22,139 nt of DNA from JADKIH01 sp031427625 (lineage in GTDB: Bacteria > Bacteroidota > Bacteroidia > AKYH767-A > 2013-40CM-41-45), in the NCBI GenBank assembly GCA_031427625.1, contig JANPNV010000003.1, forward strand, positions 1 to 22,139. Direction: 5' to 3'. The notes beneath the pieces are model-generated. The model was given only the letters and a program-made list of their open reading frames with translations, made no database searches and had not been told where the DNA came from. Positions 8,880 to 16,060 of this stretch are shown here, one piece after another (positions within the stretch are counted from its first letter, which is position 1; every line of letters begins with the position of its first letter). Both the position numbers and the translations under genes were made by a program.

Positions 8880-9553
8880 TCAGCAACAAATTTATAGCCG
8901 ACACCATAAATGGATTTCAAATAATCCTTGCCTCCATTGTCTGTTATTTTCTTTCTGAGGTTTTTGATGTGGCTGTAAATGAAATCGAATGAATCTGCAA
9001 TGTCTGCATGATCGCCCCATAAGTGTTCGGCAATAGACTCTTTGGTAAGTACTTTATTTTGATTGCTGATGAGATACAGCATAAGCTCATGCTCCTTTTT
9101 GGTAAGACTGATCATCTTATCAGAGACATACATCAGCATCTCGTCTGGAACAACACGAAGCTCATTAAAAACAATTTCATTTGATTCTTGGGGCGAGCGC
9201 CTGCGAACGACCGATTTAATACGCGCCACGAGCTCTGGCATGTAAAAAGGTTTGGTAACATAATCATCGGCACCAAAGTTTAGTCCTGTAAGCCTGTCGT
9301 CGAGCGAATTTCTTGCTGAAACAATCACTATTGATGTCTGATTCTCTTTCGTCTGCATTTCATTGATGATCTTCAGGCCACTTCCATCAGGCAGTCCTAT
9401 ATCGAGGACGATACAATCATAATCAGATGCATCGATTTTCTCAATAGCTCCGGCCAGACTCATGGCTGTATCACATGACATTCCCGATTCTTTTAAAAAG
9501 GTCACCATCGAGTCCAGTAGTTGTTTTTCGTCCTCTATAATAAGTATTTTCAT
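8876..9553 (-). CDS. OmpR/PhoB-family response regulator
   Basis: A 225-aa regulator with an N-terminal receiver domain and a C-terminal winged-helix DNA-binding domain. Receiver residues are intact: acidic pocket E7-D8, phospho-acceptor D51 (VLDIGLPDGSG), switch Ser79 and K101 (DDYVTKPF). The output domain (about 125-225) shows the OmpR-type pattern LTKKEHELMLYLI, a recognition-helix region with HIKNLRKKI, and the wing GVGYKF near the C-terminus. It is the first gene of the regulator-kinase unit. The 153 bases upstream separate it from the divergent choice-of-anchor V gene, so the promoter should be there, and autoregulation is plausible. Targets are unknown; the downstream PurF-like gene and the divergent secreted protein are the nearest candidates. 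Confidence 0.95.
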   Translation of the reverse strand: MKILIIEDEKQLLDSMVTFLKESGMSCDTAMSLAGAIEKIDASDYDCIVLDIGLPDGSGLKIINEMQTKENQTSIVIVSARNSLDDRLTGLNFGADDYVTKPFYMPELVARIKSVVRRRSPQESNEIVFNELRVVPDEMLMYVSDKMISLTKKEHELMLYLISNQNKVLTKESIAEHLWGDHADIADSFDFIYSHIKNLRKKITDNGGKDYLKSIYGVGYKFVAE

Positions 9554-9706
9554 TTTCTCTTAAGAATTGAATTTGTAAGTTTATAGCCGCTATCTAATGT
9601 GTCGTAAATGTAAAAATCCTTTGATGAATTAACTTCGTTTTTTGCTTTTTACTATAAATACACAATATACCCAACCTTATTTACACTTCCATTATCTAAA
9701 TTCTAC

Positions 9707-10558
9707 ATGAAACGTATTATACCTATTAGCATTTTATCATCAATCGCCTTAATTCTGTTTACATCAGCATTAATGAGTGATAACGGACGTGCCGGCGCTA
9801 CAGGCGCACCTGGAGAAACGACTTGTAACACGACCAATTGCCATAACACATATGCTTCTAATTCGGGTGGCGGCAGTATAACTGCCACAAGTTCAATGAA
9901 CAACTGGACCTACGACCCGCTTGCCACTTATACCTTTTCCGTTAAAGTAGCTCGAACAGGTAACCACCTTTTCGGTGTCGGTGTGGGAATATTGACAGCT
10001 GTGAATAATAACGGAGGCACTTTAAATATTACGGATCCTATGCATACACAAATAAAGACCAGAACTATTAGCGGCGTAACGAGGAGAAATGTAGTTCATA
10101 TGCTCAATGGAGGTTCGTCACAGGATTCGATGACTTTTACGTTTAGCTGGACAGCACCAGATACAACAGCGGGACCGCTTACTATGTATTTCGCTGGTGA
10201 TGCAACAAATGCTAACGGACAACCATCCGGCGATTATGTTTATACGGGCAGCCAGGTAATCAGTCCTTCATCGGGAAATGCCATAGGCGAAGTTTCATTT
10301 GCGAACCCTTTAAATATTTACCCGAATCCTGTCAGCGATATTATTAATGTTCAATTCAATCTTCCAAAAAGCGAAAACGTAGAAATAAAACTTTACGATT
10401 TAGCTGGTCGCATGAGTTGGTCGCTTACAAAAAATGAACTAAGTGCGGGAGAAAATAATATTACTGTAAAACTGCCTGAAAATTTATCGAAGGGGATTTA
10501 TATGATCCGTTTGGAAAGTTCATCGGCAAATATTTTCAGGAAGATTATGATTAATTAA
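9707..10558 (+). CDS. Secreted choice-of-anchor V domain protein with T9SS sorting domain
   Basis: A 283-aa exported protein. Residues 1-22 form a signal peptide (positively charged MKR, then a hydrophobic core). The mature N-terminus has the family signature GATGAPGETTC followed by C-x4-C-H (C40, C45, H46). In relatives this region is a Cys-Cys-His motif that has been compared to c-type haem attachment. Here four residues separate the cysteines instead of the two of a CXXCH site, so haem binding is doubtful. Residues about 50-190 are a beta-rich Reeler/DOMON-like region. The C-terminus (about 205-283) is a type A T9SS sorting domain: LNIYPNPVSD, then GIYMIRLE and a basic IFRKIMIN end. The protein is therefore expected at the cell surface or in the medium. 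Function is unknown. Confidence 0.85.
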   Translation: MKRIIPISILSSIALILFTSALMSDNGRAGATGAPGETTCNTTNCHNTYASNSGGGSITATSSMNNWTYDPLATYTFSVKVARTGNHLFGVGVGILTAVNNNGGTLNITDPMHTQIKTRTISGVTRRNVVHMLNGGSSQDSMTFTFSWTAPDTTAGPLTMYFAGDATNANGQPSGDYVYTGSQVISPSSGNAIGEVSFANPLNIYPNPVSDIINVQFNLPKSENVEIKLYDLAGRMSWSLTKNELSAGENNITVKLPENLSKGIYMIRLESSSANIFRKIMIN

Positions 10559-10575
10559 GCTCATTCAATGCAGCT

Positions 10576-10605
10576 TGCTGAAAAAAAACCGGTATTATTT
10601 CAGCA
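10576..10605. terminator. Candidate terminator hairpin between convergent genes
   Basis: A perfect 8-base inverted repeat, tgctgaaa (10576-10583) and tttcagca (10598-10605), with a 14-base loop, lies 17 bases after the stop of the choice-of-anchor V gene. It is followed by the AT-rich tacatattttatag. The loop is long and the U tract is poor, so it is only a possible terminator for that gene. Confidence 0.35.
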
Positions 10606-10781
10606 TACATATTTTATAGCTTGATTTATTTCCGTCAAAAAACTCCTGCGTTTTCACTTCGAAATTTTTACTGATTTCAATATTTGTAAAAGGATGCTGC
10701 TAACAGACGTTTAATCAGAGATGCGATGAACGTTTCAGTTTTCTATCTACATCCGTTGCGCCTGTTGTTTCGACGCCTTAT

Positions 10782-11510
10782 TTATTCGACTAACAGGTCT
10801 ACCTTTTGAGCAGCAACAATGCGCATATCTTTCTTTAGCTGGAGAAATGCAATAAGATGTCGTTTCCCCTTTCCGGTAAATACATTTGAGAAAATTTTTG
10901 TCTGGCCGTTTTGTAAAGGAATGTTAACGGAGAAAAGTGACCTCACAACGCTTTCATGAAAAAGAGTTTTTCCGGAATTTTCTCCCGTCGAAACTTTTCC
11001 CGACAATCCATCTTCTGTTAACGCAAGACGCAAAACATAATCAGGATTTTCTTTTTGTAGTTTGTATGATAGAAAGAGTGTATCATTCTTGAGTGAGTCT
11101 TTTTTTATTTCCAAAATGATTCCGGAAGATGTTTTCAACTCTGTTGTAATTTTCCCTAAAAGCTCTTCCTTTCGTGATCCTGTGCACGACAACTTTCCGT
11201 TAATGACTGCTTGAGGAGTAAACAATTCCTTATCAGCCAACACTCTTGAATAGTTTTCCTGTCTGATAGTATATTGATACTTACTATAAGGATCTTTCCA
11301 TCCGAGTTTGTTCCAATAATCGACATGATAGGCAAGTGTAATAATGTTTTGCCCTGACTTTTCTGCATTGGTTTTTATTTCGCCCAAAAGGTTATCTGCT
11401 GCCGGACAAGAAGAGCATCCTTCGCTTGTGAATAATTCAACAATTGCAAATGGCTGTTGTGCATGAACAGATAGATTAAATAAAAGTATCAGGGCTAGAT
11501 AATATTTCAT
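10782..11510 (-). CDS. DUF1223 family thioredoxin-fold secreted protein
   Basis: A 242-aa protein of the DUF1223 family. Residues 1-17 form a signal peptide ending near VHA-QQ. The family hallmark follows at once: VELFTSEGCSSCPAAD, with the CxxC pair C32/C35 as a likely redox site in a thioredoxin-like fold. HVDYWNKLGWKDP (63-75) and FTPQAVINGK (97-106) are further conserved family segments. The C-terminal half is beta-rich. The biochemical function of the family is not known to me. The gene starts 51 bases after the decarboxylase stop in the same direction and is probably the last gene of the leftward operon. No link of the family to kynurenine metabolism is known to me, so it may simply be a passenger. 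Confidence 0.88.
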   Translation of the reverse strand: MKYYLALILLFNLSVHAQQPFAIVELFTSEGCSSCPAADNLLGEIKTNAEKSGQNIITLAYHVDYWNKLGWKDPYSKYQYTIRQENYSRVLADKELFTPQAVINGKLSCTGSRKEELLGKITTELKTSSGIILEIKKDSLKNDTLFLSYKLQKENPDYVLRLALTEDGLSGKVSTGENSGKTLFHESVVRSLFSVNIPLQNGQTKIFSNVFTGKGKRHLIAFLQLKKDMRIVAAQKVDLLVE

Positions 11511-11561
11511 GAGCGAGTAAAATGAAAACGGAGAAAGAACATTTAAATTCTTTCAGTAATT

Positions 11562-12590
11562 CTAATAAGTAGCTTTCGCTGCTTTTGTAAATTGTTCTTT
11601 TTTCATTCCCAGCCATTCGAGAGCCGTTCCGCTAAGTAGTTTTTCCTTTGTAATATCGTCGAGCGACATAGAGGAAATTAAGCTTCCCGGCTCTAATTCT
11701 CCGAGAGGAAAAGGATAGTCTGTTCCAAGAGCGATTCGATCGGCTCCCATCAGGTCGATCAGATATTGAAGCATCTTCGGATCGTGTACGAGAGAATCGA
11801 GATAAAAATTCTTCAGGTATTTTCTGGGGTTCTCTTTATTATCGACAGCGACAAGATCGGGTCTCACGTTAAATCCATGCTCGATTCTTCCGATGGTAGC
11901 AGGAAAAGATCCTCCGCCATGAGCGAATGCAACCTGAAGTTTGGGGAGTCTTTCGAACACGCCACCAAAAATCATCGAGCAAATCGCCAGCGATGATTCG
12001 GCAGGCATTCCAACCAGCCATGGCAGCCAGTATTTCTGCATTTTTTCCTTACCCATCATTTCCCATGGATGTACAAAAATGGCTGCTCCCAATTCTGCGG
12101 CTGCTTCAAAGAATGGAAAAAGTGCGGGCTCGTTTAGATTCCAGTCGTTAACATGTGAACCAATTTGAACACCACGGAGTCCGATGCTCATGCATCTTTC
12201 AAGTTCTTTTATAGCTAATGACGATGACTGCAACGGAATAGTACCAAGTCCGATAAATCGGTCGGGGTATTTATGAACGATGCCGGCGATATGATCGTTA
12301 AGGAATTTTGACAGATCGAGTGCATCATCCGCTTTTGCCCAATAGCTGAACATAACCGGAATCGTTGACAGTACTTGTACATGAATATTGTGTTTTCCAC
12401 AATCCATCAACCTGACTTCCGGATCCCAGCAATTATCTTCTATCTCGCGAAAAAATTTTCCGTCGATGAGCATCTTTGCACAACATGGTTTATGATGTTC
12501 AAGAGAAATAAATCCACCATAACCATATTTTTTTTTCAGATCAGGAAGATCTTTGGGAATGATATGAGTATGGATATCAATTTTTAACAT
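11562..12590 (-). CDS. 2-amino-3-carboxymuconate-6-semialdehyde decarboxylase (ACMSD)
   Basis: A 342-aa zinc amidohydrolase-superfamily enzyme expected to decarboxylate 2-amino-3-carboxymuconate-6-semialdehyde to 2-aminomuconate-6-semialdehyde (EC 4.1.1.45). The metal and catalytic residues of ACMSD are all visible: H7 and H9 (DIHTHI), H174 (FVHPWEMMG), H224 (AFAHGGGSFP) and D291 (LGTDYPFPLGE). R48 (FFREI) and R235 (IGRIEHG) match the substrate-carboxylate arginines of the bacterial enzyme. Length matches the family (about 330-340 aa). The identity is supported by 3-hydroxyanthranilate dioxygenase upstream in the same operon and the next-step dehydrogenase in the divergent unit. The start codon lies inside the end of the TMTC-like gene (14-base overlap), so translation of the two is probably coupled. 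By removing its substrate, the enzyme diverts flux away from quinolinate and NAD synthesis. Confidence 0.93.
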   Translation of the reverse strand: MLKIDIHTHIIPKDLPDLKKKYGYGGFISLEHHKPCCAKMLIDGKFFREIEDNCWDPEVRLMDCGKHNIHVQVLSTIPVMFSYWAKADDALDLSKFLNDHIAGIVHKYPDRFIGLGTIPLQSSSLAIKELERCMSIGLRGVQIGSHVNDWNLNEPALFPFFEAAAELGAAIFVHPWEMMGKEKMQKYWLPWLVGMPAESSLAICSMIFGGVFERLPKLQVAFAHGGGSFPATIGRIEHGFNVRPDLVAVDNKENPRKYLKNFYLDSLVHDPKMLQYLIDLMGADRIALGTDYPFPLGELEPGSLISSMSLDDITKEKLLSGTALEWLGMKKEQFTKAAKATY

Positions 12591-14592
12591 TATTCTCTGC
12601 TAATACTGCTTTATATAATTTGTCGTACTGTTCTGCCTGCGCATTATCGTTCAGGTTTCTATAAGTTACGGCAAGCAATCTATATGGTTCTGCAAATTCA
12701 CGATCAACGTTAATTGATTTTTTGAAATATGTAACTGCAGTTTCGAAATTCTCGCGTGCTTGTCGTGTATGTGTTGCTGAGTTTGCAGGGTCGGTTGTAA
12801 TTGCCTCTAATTCTCCTTGTCCATATACTCCATAAATACTCGCCAGGTTATTTAATGCATGAGCATATCTGGGATTGTAACGAATAGCTTGTTTAAAATT
12901 TTCCATGGCATCATTATATCTTCTCTGGTTAAAGCATAACGTACCGTAATTGTTAAAGACAATAGGATGTGAGGGATTATAAAACAGCGCTTGTTTATAG
13001 TCAGCTTCAGCCAGATCTTCCCTATGCAGTTGATTATAGATAAACCCTCTTCGCTGATATCCATCTGCATATTTCGGGAAAATAGTAACCGCTTTCGTCA
13101 GGTATTCTATTGCTTTGTAACGACTATTGTTTCTTGTTAAACTGTCTGGTAAAGCTGCCAGATAATCCTCCGTAGAAATGTGATTGGCAAGATAAAAAAG
13201 CATGTGGGCACTATTCGGCACTTTCTTTATATCGGCATTATAAAGTGAAATGTTATCCTTCCACTCCATGTTACGGCCAATAACCTGAAAGCTAAATAAG
13301 ACAACAATAGCCATTACAAGAGCGACTGGTTTTATCGATGTTTTTAGAAATGAAAGTGCGTCGGGATAAGTATTTTCAATGGTAACTGACTTAAATATTT
13401 TTGATATCAGAAATCCTATAATAATGCAAAATCCAAGTGAAGGAATAAACATAAGACGTTCGCCGTAATTTGTTCCTATTAGTATAATGACATTTGATAC
13501 AATCGATGCTGTGACAAAAAAATAAATGATTCCAAAAGAAACGATGTCCTTCTTTTTGAATCGCATGAATGCATAGACAGCGGCGGCGGCATAAACGGCA
13601 AAAGAGACGAGAAACTTCCAGCTGGCAAGTCCAATTTCCGGAAATGAATTGTACGATCCATCTGACGCCAGTGGCGCAGGATAAACAAGTAGTTTTAAAT
13701 AATAACCCATAATGTAAATCGCATTCACTCTCTGTAGAAAAAATCCTTTGATGGCGGCAATGGAATTATCTTCAGCGGGTACTTCGACCTGAACATTTCC
13801 CAGAACACTTCTTCGAATCAACAGGAATATACCCGTACAAATCACCATACCAATTAGTGTATTTGTATATTTCTTTTTGTCGGCATTAGTAAAAAAATAA
13901 AAGAAAAGAGGAATCACAACGAGAAAGGTAATTGCTGACTCTTTTGAAAACAATGCAACAAAATAACATGCAATGCCGGCGAATAAATACCAGGATTTAT
14001 TTTTAGTGATGTAAGAATAAAAATACCATAGAGCAGAAAGAGACAGTAAAAGGCAGACTATTTCGTCGCGGCTTTTTATGTTGGCAACAATTTCAGTGTG
14101 TATCGGGTGTGCTGCAAATATTAAGGTAGTAATAAACGGAACAAGAAGATTTCCATTCATGTATTTACAAAGTACCCGAAACAAAACAAAACATAAGAAA
14201 GCATATAACAATACATTGATCCAATGACCGAGTGCCGGAGAATCAGGAGCGATGCTCCATTCAATTGCAAACATTGCTTTTGACAACGGGCGATACAATG
14301 AGTAATCCGTAATATTCATTCCGTAGCGATACGATGTCTTAAATATTTCAGGTATTGCTTTTATTCCTTGCTTTGTCTGAACGTTATCTTTGATAAGACC
14401 GTAATCATCCAGAACAAACTCATGATTTAATGTATTCGCATAAAGAAGAAATGCTACTGCCGCTATAAATAAACCAAGAATACGCTGTATGGAGCGATTC
14501 TTAATATTTATATTTTCAATTTTCTTGGGTGAAAATACCGGCGACTTTTGTTGAAGCGCGATTTTTTCTTTTCTCGTTAATTTTACAGTCAT
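12577..14592 (-). CDS. TMTC-like multi-pass membrane protein with C-terminal TPR repeats
   Basis: A 671-aa protein. About ten hydrophobic segments lie between residues 37 and 440, followed by a TPR domain (about 490-665, with helices around NNYGTLCFNQRRYNDAMENF and the YAHALNNLASIYG segment). The membrane part shows the marks of the GT-C/TMTC protein O-mannosyltransferase-like family: an acidic pair in the first extracytoplasmic loop (D62-D63, FVLDDYG), HPIHTEIVANIKSRDE (162-177), FSKESA and GERLMFIPSLGF. Eukaryotic TMTC enzymes transfer mannose from a lipid carrier to proteins. The bacterial homologues are mostly uncharacterised, so the substrate is unknown. The start is 4 bases after the dioxygenase stop, and the end overlaps ACMSD by 14 bases. 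A membrane protein sandwiched so tightly between two soluble catabolic enzymes is odd; see findings. Confidence 0.8.
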   Translation of the reverse strand: MTVKLTRKEKIALQQKSPVFSPKKIENINIKNRSIQRILGLFIAAVAFLLYANTLNHEFVLDDYGLIKDNVQTKQGIKAIPEIFKTSYRYGMNITDYSLYRPLSKAMFAIEWSIAPDSPALGHWINVLLYAFLCFVLFRVLCKYMNGNLLVPFITTLIFAAHPIHTEIVANIKSRDEIVCLLLSLSALWYFYSYITKNKSWYLFAGIACYFVALFSKESAITFLVVIPLFFYFFTNADKKKYTNTLIGMVICTGIFLLIRRSVLGNVQVEVPAEDNSIAAIKGFFLQRVNAIYIMGYYLKLLVYPAPLASDGSYNSFPEIGLASWKFLVSFAVYAAAAVYAFMRFKKKDIVSFGIIYFFVTASIVSNVIILIGTNYGERLMFIPSLGFCIIIGFLISKIFKSVTIENTYPDALSFLKTSIKPVALVMAIVVLFSFQVIGRNMEWKDNISLYNADIKKVPNSAHMLFYLANHISTEDYLAALPDSLTRNNSRYKAIEYLTKAVTIFPKYADGYQRRGFIYNQLHREDLAEADYKQALFYNPSHPIVFNNYGTLCFNQRRYNDAMENFKQAIRYNPRYAHALNNLASIYGVYGQGELEAITTDPANSATHTRQARENFETAVTYFKKSINVDREFAEPYRLLAVTYRNLNDNAQAEQYDKLYKAVLAENNVKN

Positions 14593-14596
14593 ATAA

Positions 14597-15124
14597 TTAA
14601 GAAGTCATTACAGGTGGCTCCATAACGGTTCCGCACTTTTTACATGTTCGAAGATCCTTATTGCTATAAAAGTTTTCCATGGCAAGTGGCAGCTGAGTTA
14701 CAATATCTGTCATCACAAAATGCTCTTCATGAAGTTTGTTTTTGCAATTTTCGCAGAACCAAATAAATCCGTCTTTCATTCCAGGCTTGCGTTGAACTTC
14801 CATAACAAGGCCAACTGTATTTGCACCACGTTGTGGTGAGTGAGGAATACCTGGCGGGAGAAGGTATATTTCACCCTCCTTTATTGGAATATCTACATGA
14901 TTGCCATCATCCACAATCCTTACAACGATGTCGCCTTCAAGCTGGTAGTAAAATTCCTCCGTCTCGTTAAAGTGATAATCTTTTCTTGCATTAGGGCCAC
15001 CAACTACCATCACAATAAAATCCTGATCGGGTTTAAAAACAACCTGATTACCTACCGGCGGCTTTAATAAATGCCTATTCTCATCTATCCACTTTTTAAA
15101 ATTTAATCCTTTTGTTGCTGCCAT
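14597..15124 (-). CDS. nbaC: 3-hydroxyanthranilate 3,4-dioxygenase
   Basis: A 175-aa cupin dioxygenase expected to open the ring of 3-hydroxyanthranilate to 2-amino-3-carboxymuconate-6-semialdehyde (EC 1.13.11.6). The catalytic iron ligands are H51, E57 (HFNETEEFYY) and H95 (PPGIPHSPQ). Substrate-binding arginines R47 and R99 are present. The C-terminal rubredoxin-like second metal site is complete, with cysteines C124 and C127 (FCENC), and C161 and C164 (CKKC). Its length and the second site match the bacterial/fungal form, unlike the longer animal enzyme. It is the first gene of the leftward operon. The symbol follows Pseudomonas nomenclature (haaO elsewhere). A TATTTTTG word at 15160-15153 fits a Bacteroidota -7 element upstream of the start. 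Confidence 0.96.
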   Translation of the reverse strand: MAATKGLNFKKWIDENRHLLKPPVGNQVVFKPDQDFIVMVVGGPNARKDYHFNETEEFYYQLEGDIVVRIVDDGNHVDIPIKEGEIYLLPPGIPHSPQRGANTVGLVMEVQRKPGMKDGFIWFCENCKNKLHEEHFVMTDIVTQLPLAMENFYSNKDLRTCKKCGTVMEPPVMTS

Positions 15125-15265
15125 GGCTATATAAATTGAGGTATGACTGATTCAAAAATAAGATTGTAAAGATTATTAATAGTTTTGTAACTCAATTATC
15201 CAAAAATAGAAACTTTAAGTCAACTCTAAAAAACTATTTCTTACCGTCATCTCAAGCAACAATCA
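15125..15265. promoter_or_regulatory. Divergent promoter region of the kynurenine cluster
   Basis: 141 bases separate the start codons of the dioxygenase (minus) and the SDR (plus), so both transcription units must start here or nearby. Words fitting the Bacteroidota -7 consensus TAnnTTTG are present on both strands: TATTTTTG on minus (15160-15153, 28 bases before the dioxygenase start) and TAGTTTTG on plus (15180-15187). A second minus-strand copy of TATTTTTG is at 15208-15201. I could not find properly spaced -33 TTTG elements, so exact promoters are uncertain. No operator palindrome was recognised. Confidence 0.45.
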
Positions 15266-16048
15266 ATGAACATCGATTTAACTGGAAAAAGAGCATTTGT
15301 CTGCGGAAGCACAAAGGGTATAGGACGCGCTATCGCCGAAGAGCTTTCTTTATTGGGCGCAGAAATCGTCCTGATTGCCAGAAATGAAGACGAATTGAAA
15401 AAGACACTCAATGCTCTGACTCCCGGAAAAAACCACGGTTATATAGTAGCCAATTTTGAAAATCCGGATGAACTAAAACAGAAAACTGAGACCTACATAC
15501 GTGAAAACGGTGCGGTACATATTCTCGTCAACAATACAGGCGGGCCTCCGGGCGGGCCGATTGTAACAGCAACTACTGACGAATTCAGGCAAGCGTTTTC
15601 TAATCATCTCATCTGTAATCAAATTCTTGCGCAGGTTGTTTTGGAAGGAATGAAAAATGAGAAATATGGAAGAATCATCAACATTATTTCAACGTCTGTG
15701 AAACAACCTCTCAAAGGCCTCGGAGTTTCGAATACAATCAGAGCCGCAGTAGCGAACTGGTCAAAGACCTGGTCGAATGAAGTTGCCCCTTTCGGAATAA
15801 CCGTCAACAACGTACTGCCCGGTGCCACAGAAACAGGTAGATTAAAATCGATTATTGAAAATAAGTCAGCCAAGTCGGGTATTTCTCAATCTGCTGTTTC
15901 AGAAGAAATGATGAATGAAATTCCGATGCATCGATTTGCTTCTCCCAATGAAGTTGCAAATGCTGTCGCCTTTCTTGCTTCTCCTGCTGCATCATACATA
16001 ACAGGGATAAATATTCCAGTTGATGGCGGACGAACTTCATCGCTATAA
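15266..16048 (+). CDS. Short-chain dehydrogenase/reductase with non-canonical active site
   Basis: A 260-aa Rossmann-fold protein of the classical SDR size. The cofactor site is intact: GSTKGIG (14-20), NNTGGP (89-94, in place of NNAG) and a C-terminal PVDGG. The residues aligning with the catalytic Tyr-x-x-x-Lys read S155-N-T-I-R159, so Tyr is replaced by Ser and Lys by Arg, while upstream serines (S142, S144) remain. Ordinary ketone/alcohol chemistry is therefore unlikely or modified. The gene is 12 bases upstream of the aminomuconate semialdehyde dehydrogenase gene and divergent from the dioxygenase operon. From memory, SDRs of this sort recur in Bacteroidota kynurenine clusters, which points to a role in the pathway, perhaps on 2-aminomuconate or a derivative. 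No activity can be assigned. An annotation as 3-oxoacyl-ACP reductase would be misleading. Confidence 0.85.
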   Translation: MNIDLTGKRAFVCGSTKGIGRAIAEELSLLGAEIVLIARNEDELKKTLNALTPGKNHGYIVANFENPDELKQKTETYIRENGAVHILVNNTGGPPGGPIVTATTDEFRQAFSNHLICNQILAQVVLEGMKNEKYGRIINIISTSVKQPLKGLGVSNTIRAAVANWSKTWSNEVAPFGITVNNVLPGATETGRLKSIIENKSAKSGISQSAVSEEMMNEIPMHRFASPNEVANAVAFLASPAASYITGINIPVDGGRTSSL

Positions 16049-16060
16049 TATCATGATGTC

